This document shows, piece by piece, positions 10,271 through 19,573 of a stretch of DNA of 64,000 nt. The stretch is from Streptomyces cyaneogriseus subsp. noncyanogenus (GTDB lineage Bacteria; Actinomycetota; Actinomycetes; Streptomycetales; Streptomycetaceae). A program made the position numbers and the translations under genes. Location: positions 2,852,001 through 2,916,000 of the forward strand of contig NZ_CP010849.1 of the NCBI RefSeq assembly GCF_000931445.1, written 5' to 3'. How positions within the stretch are numbered: the first letter of the stretch is position 1; every line of letters begins with the position of its first letter. The notes under the pieces were generated by a model. The model saw only the letters and a list, made by a program, of their open reading frames with translations. It did no database searches and was not told where the DNA came from.

Positions 10271-12268
10271 CTACCGCACCCCCGCCCCCGTGACCCGCCC
10301 GTACTGCTCACGCACCTCCCGGTACCGCAGCAGCTCCGCCGCGACCGCGTCCAGCACACGGGCCCGGCCGCACCCCGCCGCCGCCTCTCTCAGGCGGCGT
10401 TCCGCCTCCTGCCCGTACCGGCGCGCCGGTCCCCGGGCCGCCATGCGGCAACTCCACTCGATGACGGGGCCGCCGATGATGCCGGACAGCATCAGCAGCA
10501 CGGGCACGCCCAGGTTCGGCGACAGGAACCCGATGATCTGGCCCAGCAGCCACAACCCGCCCAGGACCTGCACCAACGTCATGCACGCCTGCGCGAACAC
10601 GGCCACCGGCCACCACCCCGGGCGCGGCGGCCGGCCCGGGGGCAGCCCCGCCTTCGCCACCAGCTCGTCCAGCGCCTCGGGCAGGCCCTGCGCGCCGCGT
10701 ACGGCCGCCTCGCGCACCGCCTGGGCCCACGGCGCCGGCAGCCCGGCCGACGCCCGGTCGGCGACCGTGCGGACCGCCTGCTCGACGCGCTGGCGGGCGG
10801 TGGCCTCCTCGTCGGCCTGGACTCGCAGCGGGAGCCGTCCGGTCGCGGGTTCGCGACGGTCCTGGTACCAGCGCCACAGCCGCAGCCAGGGCGTGCCGCA
10901 CGCGCGGCCGGCGTTGCGCAGCCAGGCGCGTTCGGCCGCCTCGCCCGCCGCGGTGGCGCCCACGGCGTCCGCGAGCCGGTCCGCGAACTCCTCGCGCGCC
11001 TCCTCGCTGAGCCCGGCGCGCTGCCCGGTGACGTAGACCGGGCGCAGCCGTCCGGCGGCGACGTCCACGTCGGCCGAGATCCGGCGGGCCGGGGCTCCGC
11101 GCTCCGCCACGAACTGGCCGAGCGCCTCCCGCAGTTCGGCGACGCCGTCCCCGGTGAGCGCGGACAGCGCGAGCACGTTCGCGCCCGGCTCGCCGTACTC
11201 CCCGAGGGCGACGCCGTCCTCGTCCAGCAGTCGCCGCAGATCGTCGAGGACCTGATCGGCGGCCTCACCGGGCAGCCGGTCGATCTGGTTCAGGACGACG
11301 AACATGACCTCCGCGTGGCCCGCCATGGGCCGCAGATACCGCTCGTGGAGGAGGGCGTCGGCGTACTTCTCCGGATCCACGACCCAGATGACGGCGTCGA
11401 CCAGCGCCAGGATGCGGTCCACCTGCTCGCGGTGCTGCACGGCCGCCGAGTCGTGGTCGGGCAGGTCGACCAGGACCAGCCCGCGCAGCTGCGAGTCCAC
11501 GTCCGGGTACTGCAGGGGGCGCCGCCGCAGCCGGCCCGGGATGCCGAGCCGGTCGAGCAGACTGGCCGCGCCGTCGCTCCAGCTGCACGCGATGGGCGCC
11601 GCGGTGGTGGGCCGGCGCACGCCGGTCTCCGAGATGGTCACCCCGGCGAGCGTGTTGAAGAGCTGCGACTTGCCGCTGCCCGTGGCACCGGCGATGGCGA
11701 CGACGGTGTGCCGGCCCGACAGCCTGCGCCGCGCCCCGGCCTCGTCGAGGACCCGGCCCGCCTCGGCGAGGGTCCGGTTGTCCAGCCGGGTGCGGGAGAG
11801 CCCCACGAGCTCGCGCAGCGCGTCCAGGCGCGCCCTGAGCGGCCCGTCGTACGCCAGCGGCACCATGCCCGGCCCGCCGGGCGCCGGACGGGAGACGGCG
11901 GGGAGCTGGTGCGCGCCGTCGGTCTCGTTCACCCGGCGTGCGATCAGCCCGTCGTCCCAGGCGTCCGCGTAGTCCGCGGCCTCGGACGGGGCGTCGTGCG
12001 GACGGTCCCGCTCCGCGCGGTCGCCGCGGCCGGTGCGGTCCCCGTGGCGGACGGCGTCCGTCCCGCGCGGGTCGCCGCCCCGCGCGTGCTCACGCTCCCG
12101 GTCCCGTTCCCGTTCCTGGCGGGGGTCCCGCCGCTCGGGGGCGGTGGCCGTCTCCCCCCGGTGCCCGTGCTCCCCCGGCGACCGGTCCGCACGGCGGTCG
12201 TCGCCGCGGGCCGTGCCCTTCGGGCGGCCGGTGTGCTCGGTGGGGTCCTGGTCAGTGACGGCGGTCAC
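10271..12268 (-). CDS. Dynamin-like/YfjP-family GTPase, membrane associated
   Basis: 665 residues from GTG 12268-12266, 3 bases after the stop of the upstream GTPase. Residues 1-95 are an Arg/Asp/Glu-rich disordered tail. The P-loop GATGSGKS is at about 194-201 and a DLPD switch (VLVDLPDHDS) follows, with NQID as the guanine-specificity motif. Near the C-terminus a hydrophobic region (VFAQACMTLVQVLGGLWLLG and PVLLMLSGIIG) suggests membrane insertion. In Streptomyces, dynamin-like pairs stabilise FtsZ rings during sporulation; this pair is next to ssbB rather than the dynAB position, so the role is inferred only from family. Confidence 0.85.
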   Translation of the reverse strand: MTAVTDQDPTEHTGRPKGTARGDDRRADRSPGEHGHRGETATAPERRDPRQERERDREREHARGGDPRGTDAVRHGDRTGRGDRAERDRPHDAPSEAADYADAWDDGLIARRVNETDGAHQLPAVSRPAPGGPGMVPLAYDGPLRARLDALRELVGLSRTRLDNRTLAEAGRVLDEAGARRRLSGRHTVVAIAGATGSGKSQLFNTLAGVTISETGVRRPTTAAPIACSWSDGAASLLDRLGIPGRLRRRPLQYPDVDSQLRGLVLVDLPDHDSAAVQHREQVDRILALVDAVIWVVDPEKYADALLHERYLRPMAGHAEVMFVVLNQIDRLPGEAADQVLDDLRRLLDEDGVALGEYGEPGANVLALSALTGDGVAELREALGQFVAERGAPARRISADVDVAAGRLRPVYVTGQRAGLSEEAREEFADRLADAVGATAAGEAAERAWLRNAGRACGTPWLRLWRWYQDRREPATGRLPLRVQADEEATARQRVEQAVRTVADRASAGLPAPWAQAVREAAVRGAQGLPEALDELVAKAGLPPGRPPRPGWWPVAVFAQACMTLVQVLGGLWLLGQIIGFLSPNLGVPVLLMLSGIIGGPVIEWSCRMAARGPARRYGQEAERRLREAAAGCGRARVLDAVAAELLRYREVREQYGRVTGAGVR

Positions 12269-12271
12269 CGG

Positions 12272-13879
12272 TCACCTCTCCTTCTGCAGTACGGACAGCG
12301 CGGCGATCAGTTCGGCCTGGGGCTCGGGATGGATGTCGAGGGCGTCGAGGAGGGCGAGCCGGCGCTCGCGCTCGCGGTGCACGACCCCGTCCACGTACTC
12401 GGACAGCAGGCGCCCGCCCCGGTCGCGCAGCCGCAGCGCGCCGTGCGCGCCGATCCGCTCGGCCAGCCCCTCCCCCGCGGACCGGGCCCGGCGCCCGCCC
12501 AGCAGCGCGGTGGCGACCAGCGCGGCGACGATCTCGGGATCGGGGGCGACACTCCGGTCGACCTCGCGCGCCTCCTCCTCGGCGTACTCCTCCAGCTCCC
12601 GCCGCCACCGCCGTACGGCCATGCCGATGCGGTGCTCGGCCCCCGCCGGGGAGGTGCCGCGGCCGGTGAGCTCCGGGGTGTCCGCCGCCGGATCGCGTCG
12701 CCAGGCCTCGTCGACGCGCTCGTCCGCGGCGGTGACGGCGCACAGCAGGAGAGCGGCCAGGCTCTCGGTGAGGGCGTCCAGGAGCTCCCGGGCGGAGCAG
12801 TCGAGCGGGAACGCGCGCCACCGCTTGAGCGCGTCCCCGGCGAGCACGGCCCCGGCCTGCAACCGGCCCCGCACGCGCGCGTGCTCGCTGTCGTAGGCGC
12901 CGTCGACGGCGGCGGTGAGCCTGAGGGCGGCGGCGTACTGCGCGGCGGCGGCGCTGGCCAGCTCGGGCATGCGGGACTTCAGGGAGTCGAGGAGTCCGTA
13001 CGCGGTACGGGCCATGGCGTGCTGCCGGGCGGCGGGATCCTGCGCCCGCTGGACGAGCCAGCTCCGCAGCGGCGCCACGGCGGTGGCCGGCAGCAGCCCG
13101 CCGCCCCAGGCCGACTCGGGCAGCTCGGGCACGGTGAACCGGGGCACGTCGCCGAGGCCGGCCTTGGTGAGCAGCGCGGCGTACTGCCGGGAGACCTCGG
13201 ACACCACCTGGTGGGGCACGCGGTCGAGCACCGTGACGAGGGTGGCGTCGTACTCCTTGGCGGTGCGCAGCAGATGCCAGGGGACGGCGTCGGCGTAGCG
13301 GGCGGCCGTGGTGACCATCACCCAGATGTCGGCGGCGCACAGCAGCTCGGCGGCCAGGACCCGGTTCCCGGCGACCAGCGAGTCGATGTCGGGTGCGTCG
13401 AGGAGGGCGAGGCCGGGCGGCAGGGTGTCGGCGGTCTCGACGCGCAGCACGCGCGCGGGGTTCTCCCCGGGCAGCAGCAGGTCGTCGGCGGGATCGTGGT
13501 GGGGCACCCACACGCGCGTGAGCCCGGGCAGGATCCGCGTGCCGCTGAACCAGTGGTGATCCTCCGGATGGCAGACCAGGACCGGCGTCCGGGTCGTCGG
13601 GCGCAGGACCCCCGCCTCGCTGACCCGGCGCCCCACGAGCGAGTTCAGCAGCGTGGACTTGCCGGCCCCGGTGGATCCGCCGATGACGGCGAGCAGCGGG
13701 GCCTCGGGCTCCTTCAGGCGGGGCACCAGGTAGTCGTCGAGCTGCGCGAGCAGTTCGTCGCGGTTGGCACGCGCGCGTGGGGCCCCTGCCAGGGGCAGCG
13801 GGAAGCGTGCGGCCGCGACACGGTCGCGCAGGGCGGAGAGTGCGTCGAGCAGCTGAGGCCGTACGTCCAAGGTCACCAC
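12272..13879 (-). CDS. Dynamin-like GTPase, first gene of the pair
   Basis: 535 residues from GTG 13879-13877 (a GTG one codon later at 13876 is equally possible). The P-loop GGSTGAGKS is at about 67-75, the switch motif is LLDAPDIDS, and a helical C-terminal part follows. Unlike its partner it has no obvious membrane segment, so it may be the peripheral subunit of a two-protein assembly. Overlap logic: its stop is 3 bases from the start of the partner gene, so the two are translationally coupled. Sequences upstream of 13879 are in frame but not protein-like. Confidence 0.83.
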   Translation of the reverse strand: MVTLDVRPQLLDALSALRDRVAAARFPLPLAGAPRARANRDELLAQLDDYLVPRLKEPEAPLLAVIGGSTGAGKSTLLNSLVGRRVSEAGVLRPTTRTPVLVCHPEDHHWFSGTRILPGLTRVWVPHHDPADDLLLPGENPARVLRVETADTLPPGLALLDAPDIDSLVAGNRVLAAELLCAADIWVMVTTAARYADAVPWHLLRTAKEYDATLVTVLDRVPHQVVSEVSRQYAALLTKAGLGDVPRFTVPELPESAWGGGLLPATAVAPLRSWLVQRAQDPAARQHAMARTAYGLLDSLKSRMPELASAAAAQYAAALRLTAAVDGAYDSEHARVRGRLQAGAVLAGDALKRWRAFPLDCSARELLDALTESLAALLLCAVTAADERVDEAWRRDPAADTPELTGRGTSPAGAEHRIGMAVRRWRRELEEYAEEEAREVDRSVAPDPEIVAALVATALLGGRRARSAGEGLAERIGAHGALRLRDRGGRLLSEYVDGVVHRERERRLALLDALDIHPEPQAELIAALSVLQKER

Positions 13880-14197
13880 ATGCGAAGAATGCCCAATTTT
13901 AGGGGAATTCTGAAGCATATGAGCATGTCTGCGCGCCGACAGGACACAAGGGGCAGAAGGGACGAGTGGGGCGTCGACACAGCCCAGGCATAACGAGTGC
14001 ACAACACCCGATGCGCGGGGCGCCAAAAGCGGTGCACGATTCGCACCTGCCTGCGATTATCAGGACCGCTTCACCGAACCTCCACATCGAGCCACGGAGG
14101 GGAAGCAACCGGGACAGGGAGCCGGGAGCCCTATCCTTGTCCCCGGCGACGTCACGGATCAGCCACCACGGCCCCGCGACGAAGCCCACCACACCAG
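13880..14197. other. 318-bp promoter region between GTPase operon and tRNA-Arg
   Basis: No coding frame. It holds the leftward GTPase promoter and the rightward tRNA promoter. The stretch 13881-13925 is AT-rich compared with the rest of the window (CCCAATTTTAGGGGAATTC), a plausible promoter element. Confidence 0.5.
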
Positions 14198-14273
14198 GCC
14201 CCCGTAGCTCAGTGGATAGAGCAGGCGCCTTCTAAGCGCTTGGCCGCAGGTTCGAGTCCTGCCGGGGGCGCCA
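14198..14273 (+). tRNA. tRNA-Arg (anticodon TCT)
   Basis: The 7-bp acceptor stem GCCCCCG/CGGGGGC (14198-14204 and 14263-14269), D-stem GCTC/GAGC, anticodon loop CTTCTAA with TCT, T-stem GCAGG/CCTGC around TTCGAGT, and encoded CCA (14271-14273) are all visible. It reads AGA codons, which are rare in this organism. tRNA genes are frequent integration sites for Streptomyces elements, and an accessory-looking patch starts directly downstream. Confidence 0.97.
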
Positions 14274-14279
14274 GTCTCT

Positions 14280-14306
14280 GCCCTCCCGCCGGGGAGGGCT
14301 TTCTCC
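14280..14306 (+). terminator. Rho-independent terminator after tRNA-Arg
   Basis: Stem GCCCTCCC (14280-14287), loop GCCG, GGGAGGGC (14292-14299), then TTTCTCC. Confidence 0.75.
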
Positions 14307-14480
14307 TGGTCAGGCCCGGGGTCAGCCGGTACGCCGAGGCCCCGGGCGCCCTCCCGATGATCAAGGATGGGTTCCGGGGCTGTCTGGTTTCTTGTCACCG
14401 GATATTCGCGGGTGGCCGTGGCGCATACGTGTCGAAGTTCCCGGCCGGGGATCAGCCGCCCTGTGGCGTCGGCGGAAGCC

Positions 14481-14690
14481 TCAGTACCGCCGGCCGCTGG
14501 GCCGGGGGCCGTGGGGGTGGGCGCGGATGAGGACGTTGCAGTCCGAGACGCGCGAACCGTCCCGGGCGGCCCGGGCGGCCTCCCGCTCCCGGGCGAGGCC
14601 CTGGCACGTCGCGCAGCCCGCCACCGGGTCGGGCTCGGCCGGGAGCAGCCCCAGGACGGGGGCCGGGCTCATCATGTCCGAAGGGGTCAT
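14481..14690 (-). CDS. Tiny Cys-rich protein, third gene of operon (paralogue of 56463-56846)
   Basis: 69 residues from ATG 14690-14688, overlapping the stop of the gene before it by ATGA. The core is CATC followed by a charged helix and a D-x-S-x-x-S-D-C-x-V-L motif (DGSRVSDCNVL) and a His. The same spacing recurs in the N-terminus of the protein at 56463-56846 (CAEC, then DFSRATDCEVLL and His). The Cys/His set probably binds a metal. The function is not known; the family is common near XRE regulators in Streptomyces. Confidence 0.7.
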   Translation of the reverse strand: MTPSDMMSPAPVLGLLPAEPDPVAGCATCQGLAREREAARAARDGSRVSDCNVLIRAHPHGPRPSGRRY

Positions 14691-15001
14691 CGGCGGTACT
14701 TCCTCACGAGCCGGGTCAGGGCGAGGCCGGCCTGGCACTGGCCGACGTCGTCGACGCACGGCTCGCACAGGGCGACGTGGGTATAGAGCGCCCGGTGTGC
14801 CCGGCGGCCGACGCAGGGCCCACAGGCACGCGGCCACCATCGGCCGTCATCGCCGGTCTGCTCACCGAGGTCCACGGCCGTCTCGGCGGTCAGCCGCATC
14901 GGGCACCAGACGCAGACCACGCCGCGGCGCTGGCGGGCCGTCAGGGACTCGTGGTCGGGCAGTGAGAGGGCCGCCAGCGCCTCGGGTACGACGGTGGTCA
15001 T
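14687..15001 (-). CDS. Small three-CxxC protein, second gene of operon
   Basis: 104 residues from ATG 15001-14999. Three Cys pairs: CVWC, CGPC and CEPC, with a further Cys and a basic end LVRKYRR. Such spacing implies one or two zinc sites. Its start overlaps the stop of the upstream 68-residue gene (ATGA) and its own stop overlaps the downstream start (ATGA), so the three genes are translated as a coupled unit. Its C-terminal part (H-x3-C-E-x-C-x5-C-x2-G-x2-L) matches the 53-residue protein at 56843-57004. Unknown function. Confidence 0.7.
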   Translation of the reverse strand: MTTVVPEALAALSLPDHESLTARQRRGVVCVWCPMRLTAETAVDLGEQTGDDGRWWPRACGPCVGRRAHRALYTHVALCEPCVDDVGQCQAGLALTRLVRKYRR

Positions 15002-15204
15002 GCTGCGGCCCCTCTCTGGAGTGCGCGGGCCAGGCGCAGGGCGACGTCGGCGCGGAGGCGGCCGAGGTCGACCAGGGCGAGGTTTGGTGTTGCCGCGTCC
15101 ACGGCGAGGGACGGCATCACGATGTCGGCGCCGTCGACGGCCGCGCGGAGCGACTCCACGGCGGCAGAGAGGTCGACGTCGGTCGACTGCTGCGGGGTGG
15201 CCAT
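14998..15204 (-). CDS. Tiny acidic helical protein, first gene of operon
   Basis: 68 residues from ATG 15204-15202, no Cys, predicted helical with an Ala/Leu/Arg-rich end (VDLGRLRADVALRLARAL). First gene of a three-gene operon with ATGA junctions. Divergent from the DUF6879 gene with 173 bp between the starts. Unknown function. Confidence 0.6.
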   Translation of the reverse strand: MATPQQSTDVDLSAAVESLRAAVDGADIVMPSLAVDAATPNLALVDLGRLRADVALRLARALQRGAAA

Positions 15205-15377
15205 GTCCGTGACCGTACGGAGGCTGTGACGCCCGCCACCATGCCGTGTTCTCGAATGTTCTCGATGGTTGGCTGGATGTTCTCTCGTGGTCTCCCGAAG
15301 ATGGGCGCAGTCTGTGGAAGTCGGCGTCTGGCGCGGTGATGCTGGAGGCGGCCCGATCACCGAAGGGAGGGGTCACG

Positions 15378-16139
15378 ATGGCGCGACACCTGCGCTTCAA
15401 CGGCACCGACAGCAAGAACGGCGGATGCCCGGCCGTGCACGAGGACGTGGACAGCGGTGAGATCATCGTCCAGGGACGGCCGCTCACCGACCCTGCGGAC
15501 CTCCGCCAGTTGCAGCACTTCGGACCGGACGACATCGCGGTGGCCGTGCCCCGGGAACTGCTCGTCAACCACGGCCCCAAGGAGCTGGAACGCGTGCCCG
15601 AGCTCATCGGCCTAGCCGAGTTCGCCCGGCTCTTCGAGACGTTCGAGCACTCGGCTTGGCACCTGGAGACCCGCCGCGGCTACGCGTCCGACCGCGGAGA
15701 CGAGGACTACGCACAGTTCCTCGCGACCGGCGAGGCCCCGATGGACCTCGGCAGCGACTGGTGCGTGAACATCCGTCGGCAGACCGCGCTCGGCAAGTAC
15801 GTCGGCCGGGTGCGCGTGGTCGACAACCCGCCGACCGAGGGCCAGCTGTACCTGCTGTCCTACGCCCGGTGCAACGCGGCCACGGGCGAGGACGTGCGGA
15901 ACCTGTGGCGGGAGGACGCCGAGCGGGCGCACCTCCCGGCGGAGGACTTCTGGATTTTCGACAGTCGCCTCGTGGCCGTCCTCCGCTTCGATGACGAGGA
16001 CGTCTTCCATGACGTCGAGATCATCACCGAGCCCGCCGAAGTGTTGCGGTACTGCCAGGTGAGAGACGCCGCGGTCCACGCCTCCATCCCCTACGACGAG
16101 TTCGCCGACCAGCTCGGCACGCTCGACACGAAGGACTGA
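15378..16139 (+). CDS. DUF6879-type protein with an N-terminal 75-residue module
   Basis: 253 residues from ATG 15378, preceded by GGAGGGG. Residues 1-75 form a small domain (MARHLRFNGTDSKNGGCP...) that I recall as a stand-alone protein elsewhere in Streptomyces; residues 80-253 (LIGLAEFARLFETFEHSAWH...) are the DUF6879 domain. Here the two are joined in one frame, with a possible internal GTG (VPELIG) before the second part. DUF6879 genes typically sit with XRE regulators, and an XRE gene follows 10 bp after the stop. The function of this domain is unknown; no catalytic motif is evident. Confidence 0.75.
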   Translation: MARHLRFNGTDSKNGGCPAVHEDVDSGEIIVQGRPLTDPADLRQLQHFGPDDIAVAVPRELLVNHGPKELERVPELIGLAEFARLFETFEHSAWHLETRRGYASDRGDEDYAQFLATGEAPMDLGSDWCVNIRRQTALGKYVGRVRVVDNPPTEGQLYLLSYARCNAATGEDVRNLWREDAERAHLPAEDFWIFDSRLVAVLRFDDEDVFHDVEIITEPAEVLRYCQVRDAAVHASIPYDEFADQLGTLDTKD

Positions 16140-16149
16140 CCGACCACAG

Positions 16150-17004
16150 GTGAGCACGGACTATCAGCAGGCCCGGAAGGCCCTCGGCACGCGGCTGCGC
16201 GAGCTGCGCCTCTCGGCTGCTGGTGGCCGCCTCACCGGACCCCAGCTCGCCGCGCGGCTCGGTTGGGTCCACTCCAAGGTGTACAAGCTGGAAGGCGGCC
16301 GGCAGACCGCCACCAGCGACGACCTACGCGCATGGGCCCAAGCCGTCGGCCGGCCCGACGTGACCGAGGAACTCCTCGCCCACCTCCGCGGCTTCGAGTC
16401 GCACATCCGCTCCTGGCGGCGCCAGCTCGCCGCCGGCCACCGCCCGGTGCAGGACACCTGGAACGCGGCCGTCGACCGGACCCGCGTCATCCATGCGTGG
16501 GAAGAGGCGGTCATCCCGGGCATGCTCCAGACCGCCGACTACGCCCGGCACATCTTCCTGCGGTACGCGGATCTGTACGGGACGAAGCGGGACACGGAGG
16601 AGGCGGTGCGGTCCCGGATGGAGCGGCAGGCCTGGCTGTACCGGGGCGGCCGAGTGTTCCGCGCGCTGGTCTGGGAGGCCGCGCTGCACGCACTGGTGTG
16701 CCCACCGTCCGTGCTCGTCGCCCAGCTCGACCGGCTCACTGGACTGATCGGCATGGACACCGTCGAGCTGGGCGTCATCCCGCTCGGCGCGTCGCTGAAG
16801 GTCCCGGCCGCGAACGGCTTCTGGATCCTCGACCGGGAACTGGTCATCGCAGAGGACTGGCACGCCGAGTTGTGGCTCGATGAAGCGGACACGGTGACGT
16901 CCTACCTGCGAGTGTGGGAGACGCTGCGCGAGTCCGCGGCGTACGGCACGGACGCCCAGAACGTCATCGCCCGCGCCCGGCGGTCGCTGAACCCGCGATC
17001 ATGA
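16150..17004 (+). CDS. XRE-family regulator with DUF5753 domain
   Basis: 284 residues from GTG 16150. The helix-turn-helix is at about 10-65 (LGTRLRELRL...QLAARLGWVHSKVYKLEGGRQ), and the rest matches the long C-terminal domain of Streptomyces XRE regulators (PGMLQTADYAR, then a ligand-like region with W-x-L-D-E-L-V-I motifs). Such regulators usually control the adjacent small gene and DUF397/DUF6879 partner, several acting in development. It starts 10 bp after the DUF6879 gene, so the two form a pair. Confidence 0.85.
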   Translation: MSTDYQQARKALGTRLRELRLSAAGGRLTGPQLAARLGWVHSKVYKLEGGRQTATSDDLRAWAQAVGRPDVTEELLAHLRGFESHIRSWRRQLAAGHRPVQDTWNAAVDRTRVIHAWEEAVIPGMLQTADYARHIFLRYADLYGTKRDTEEAVRSRMERQAWLYRGGRVFRALVWEAALHALVCPPSVLVAQLDRLTGLIGMDTVELGVIPLGASLKVPAANGFWILDRELVIAEDWHAELWLDEADTVTSYLRVWETLRESAAYGTDAQNVIARARRSLNPRS

Positions 17005-17208
17005 CAAATGTCCGCCCACGGACCGCGAAGGGCGTGCAGGGGACCGTCCTCACAGGCGACGGTGGCCGCTCAGGGTCGCTGGCGGGCTGGCCGTCACCGC
17101 CCGGCCGAGCTGGGCGAGCCGGAAGAATCGGTCGGCGCCGGGCGTCAAGAAGAAGTCCTGGCCCACCGGTAGCCTTCGATGCCGGTCACCGCAGGTGAGG
17201 GGCGGCAA

Positions 17209-17682
17209 GTGACGCAGGGCAGCACGCAGGACTATCAGGTGGGCGACATACTCCGGGTGTCGTGTGCGCCGGCCCCGGCCCGGGTTACCGAGGTGTCGAG
17301 GTTCTATGTGTCGATCGAGTGGCCATGGGGAGAAGTCGATCCCGACTCGCAGTACGCCTGGAACGGCCGATTCGCCCTTCCTGTCGATCCCGACGGCTGG
17401 GAGTGGTCACTCTTCCGAACGGAACAGGACCCACGGACCCTGAAGCCGGATGACACATGCCTCGTCGGCATTCCGGAGACACTGGTGTGCGTCATCGATG
17501 TCGGGCATTACGACCCGCCCACGGACACCGGCCGACTGCCCCGGCCACATACCTTGCTGATCGTCCTTCCCGTCGATCGGCCCCATGTCGAGGGCAACAG
17601 CGAAGACGAAGGGGACACGATCGAGCTGGACTCCGCTGCGCCCATCGCGATGGAACGAATCTCGCCGAACGAATCCTGCTAG
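17209..17682 (+). CDS. Hypothetical protein, possibly transferred
   Basis: 157 residues from GTG 17209 (RBS GAGGGGC); an upstream ATG at 17179 would add 10 residues but has no RBS. Soluble, acidic, beta-rich with many Trp/Pro/Asp and no membrane segment. I recognise no family. Lower G+C and less strict codon use than the neighbours, and position in the accessory patch behind tRNA-Arg, suggest foreign origin; it resembles a small immunity-type protein only in size and acidity. Confidence 0.5.
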   Translation: MTQGSTQDYQVGDILRVSCAPAPARVTEVSRFYVSIEWPWGEVDPDSQYAWNGRFALPVDPDGWEWSLFRTEQDPRTLKPDDTCLVGIPETLVCVIDVGHYDPPTDTGRLPRPHTLLIVLPVDRPHVEGNSEDEGDTIELDSAAPIAMERISPNESC

Positions 17683-17837
17683 ACCGCCCTCATGGTCGGC
17701 AGCAGGCCGCGAGACCACCGCGTTGTCCGGCACGTGAAGCCGAAACCGTGCCGAGACGTGGGGGAAGACCGGGGAGCCATCCGACCGCCCACCATCGACC
17801 GGCCCTGCTCCGCCGCAGGTCGGCTTCGGTGCTTTCC

Positions 17838-18704
17838 TCACCCGTACCGGTAGATATGGCTGTGATCCTCCAGTTGGTCCGGGGTCACGTTCCACGGGGG
17901 GAGTTTCTGGTGGCGGGCGATGATGCGGGCGTGTTGGGGGTTGCTCTCGCCGGGTGGTTCGGCCGGCAGGTAGCGGGTGTTGCGGTGGCGGCGCTGCCAG
18001 CGGGACCACTGGAGGTCGACGAAGGCGTGCAGCAGCCAGAAGACGGGGTCGTTCACGGAGGCGCCGCCGACCATGACCCCGCCGACCCAGCGGTGCACCC
18101 GGTTGTGGTTGCGCCAGGAGGTGCTGCCCCGCCCGGGGCCCCAGCCCTCCAGCTTGTTGCGGAACCCCTTGGAGGACGTCGAGTCCCAGGGCGCGGTGTC
18201 GTAGACGGGGTCCTTCAGCGCCCACTCCAGGTCGCTCTTGGTCGGCAGTTGGATGGGGGCGCGGCGGCGGCCGAGGTCGCGGGTGAGGAACCGGGTGTCG
18301 GTCACGTTGTACCGGAGGGTCCAGTTGCCCTCCTTGTAGGCGAACGGTCCGGTCGTCACCTGGTGGTCCGAGGACCGGCCGTTGCCGCCGAGCAGGTCGG
18401 CGGTCCAGGGCACGGAGGTGGCGCGGCGGTCCTTGGTCCAGTCCCAGTAGGGCACGGTGACCGAGGGGTCCACCCGTTGCAGCGCCCGCTCCAGTTCCAG
18501 CAGGAACTGCCGGTGCCAGGGCAGGAAGGACGGGGTCATGTGGGCCGCGCGCAGCCCGTCCTCCCCGTCGGGGACGAAGTACTCGATGTGCAGGCGCACG
18601 AACTCGTCGTACTCGCCCCGGCGTTTGAGCTCCAGCAGCGCCCGTACGAACCGCTGCCGCTCGGCGCGGGTCAGGGTGCTGACGTCCTTACGCGTGTACA
18701 CCAT
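17838..18704 (-). CDS. melC2: Secreted-type tyrosinase (MelC2/MelD2 family)
   Basis: 288 residues from ATG 18704-18702. All six copper-binding histidines are present: CuA His39, His55, His64 ([10 protein letters not shown]) and CuB His200, His204 ([12 protein letters not shown]) and His226 (FWLLHAF). In the classical MelC2 the residue before the last ligand is also His; here it is Leu. Tyrosinase oxidises monophenols and diphenols to quinones, giving melanin. There is no signal peptide of its own, as expected for MelC2, which is exported together with its MelC1-type partner. It starts inside the end of that partner (17-base overlap), so they are coupled. Being next to chaplin genes it may correspond to the secondary melD locus. 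Confidence 0.93.
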   Translation of the reverse strand: MVYTRKDVSTLTRAERQRFVRALLELKRRGEYDEFVRLHIEYFVPDGEDGLRAAHMTPSFLPWHRQFLLELERALQRVDPSVTVPYWDWTKDRRATSVPWTADLLGGNGRSSDHQVTTGPFAYKEGNWTLRYNVTDTRFLTRDLGRRRAPIQLPTKSDLEWALKDPVYDTAPWDSTSSKGFRNKLEGWGPGRGSTSWRNHNRVHRWVGGVMVGGASVNDPVFWLLHAFVDLQWSRWQRRHRNTRYLPAEPPGESNPQHARIIARHQKLPPWNVTPDQLEDHSHIYRYG

Positions 18705-19242
18705 GGCGGTCTCCCCCGTGCCCGTGTCCGCCGCCCGTCTGGCTCAGCCGCTGCCCCGGCGGGAGTTCGTCGACGGCCGCGCGGGCCGCCTCCAGCGGGG
18801 TGGGGTACGAGCGGGAGTGGTCGACCATGCTCATCCAGGTGCCGTCGGCGCGGCGCATCAGGTGCAGCGGGCGCCCGTCCACGGTGACGTGCCAGGTGCC
18901 GGGGCCGCCGGCCGCGTCCGGCGTCCTGACGCCGCGGATGCGCCGGCCGAGGTAGGTCTCGTCGAACGCGCCGCCGTCCTGGGCGGCCGGGGGGCGGGTC
19001 GCGGCCCGCACGCGGCCTGCCGTGTGGCGCCGGTCCGTCCGTGCGGCTTTCGCAGCCCCCGAGGATTTCGCGGGCCGGGGGGACCCGGGGGCGGCGGCCA
19101 CGGGGACGAACGCCGCGGCCAGGGCGGGGACGAGCAGCCGGCGCACCAGCCGGCGGCGGGTGGCGTCCGCGGGACCGCCGCCGGCCGGGTCCGCCGGTTC
19201 CCGCCCCGCGTCCCGGGATGCCTCGCGCTCGCTGACGGCCAT
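18688..19242 (-). CDS. melC1: Tyrosinase helper/co-export protein (MelC1 family) with His-rich tail
   Basis: 184 residues from ATG 19242-19240. It has a twin-arginine signal-like region ([17 protein letters not shown]) and the MelC1 core ([48 protein letters not shown]). The family carries copper to tyrosinase and exports the complex. Odd point: after the core it has a tail ending [15 protein letters not shown], five His and many Gly, which could bind copper. The last codons overlap the start of the tyrosinase gene. It is longer than the usual 120-130 residues, mainly through its N-terminus and tail. Confidence 0.87.
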   Translation of the reverse strand: MAVSEREASRDAGREPADPAGGGPADATRRRLVRRLLVPALAAAFVPVAAAPGSPRPAKSSGAAKAARTDRRHTAGRVRAATRPPAAQDGGAFDETYLGRRIRGVRTPDAAGGPGTWHVTVDGRPLHLMRRADGTWMSMVDHSRSYPTPLEAARAAVDELPPGQRLSQTGGGHGHGGDRHGVHA

Positions 19243-19291
19243 GTTCGTGCTCCTCGTCCGGTGTCCGTCTGCCGGTGGCGGCGAACGGGGT

Positions 19292-19573
19292 TCAGCCCCG
19301 CGCCGGCAGGCCGCCGAGCAGGGCGCCCACCGAGCCCGCCTCGTGGGTCAGGGTCTTCGCGGTGTGCAGGGCGGACGACTTGTCCTCGGTGCGGGACTCC
19401 CCGGGCTTGGACTCCACCGGCAGGCCGATCACCGGCTCCTCGGTGACCACGCCCGCGACGTGGTCGACGGCGTGCGTGAGTTCGGCGACGTCGTTGTGGG
19501 CGTACGCGGGCCCGGCGGCTCCGGCGAGGGCCAGGGATCCGGCAACGACGGCGGCGGCCTTCAGGGACTTCAT
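19292..19573 (-). CDS. Small secreted protein, unknown
   Basis: 93 residues starting [18 protein letters not shown], a clear signal peptide cut after about residue 25 (AYA), then a His/Asp-containing mature part ending [15 protein letters not shown]. Acidic and polar, with no Cys. It lies between the tyrosinase pair and a low-complexity secreted protein near a chaplin gene. Function unknown; small secreted proteins of this kind are abundant in aerial hyphae. Confidence 0.65.
   Translation of the reverse strand: MKSLKAAAVVAGSLALAGAAGPAYAHNDVAELTHAVDHVAGVVTEEPVIGLPVESKPGESRTEDKSSALHTAKTLTHEAGSVGALLGGLPARG

Noticed and set aside
9989..13993. A 1334-codon plus-strand frame opposite the two GTPase genes
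   Set aside because: It is antisense to genes with clear P-loops; high G+C creates long open antisense frames.
14274..17682. Attachment-site duplicate of the tRNA-Arg 3' end
   Set aside because: I looked for the CCTGCCGGGGGCG end downstream and did not find a convincing copy in the window.
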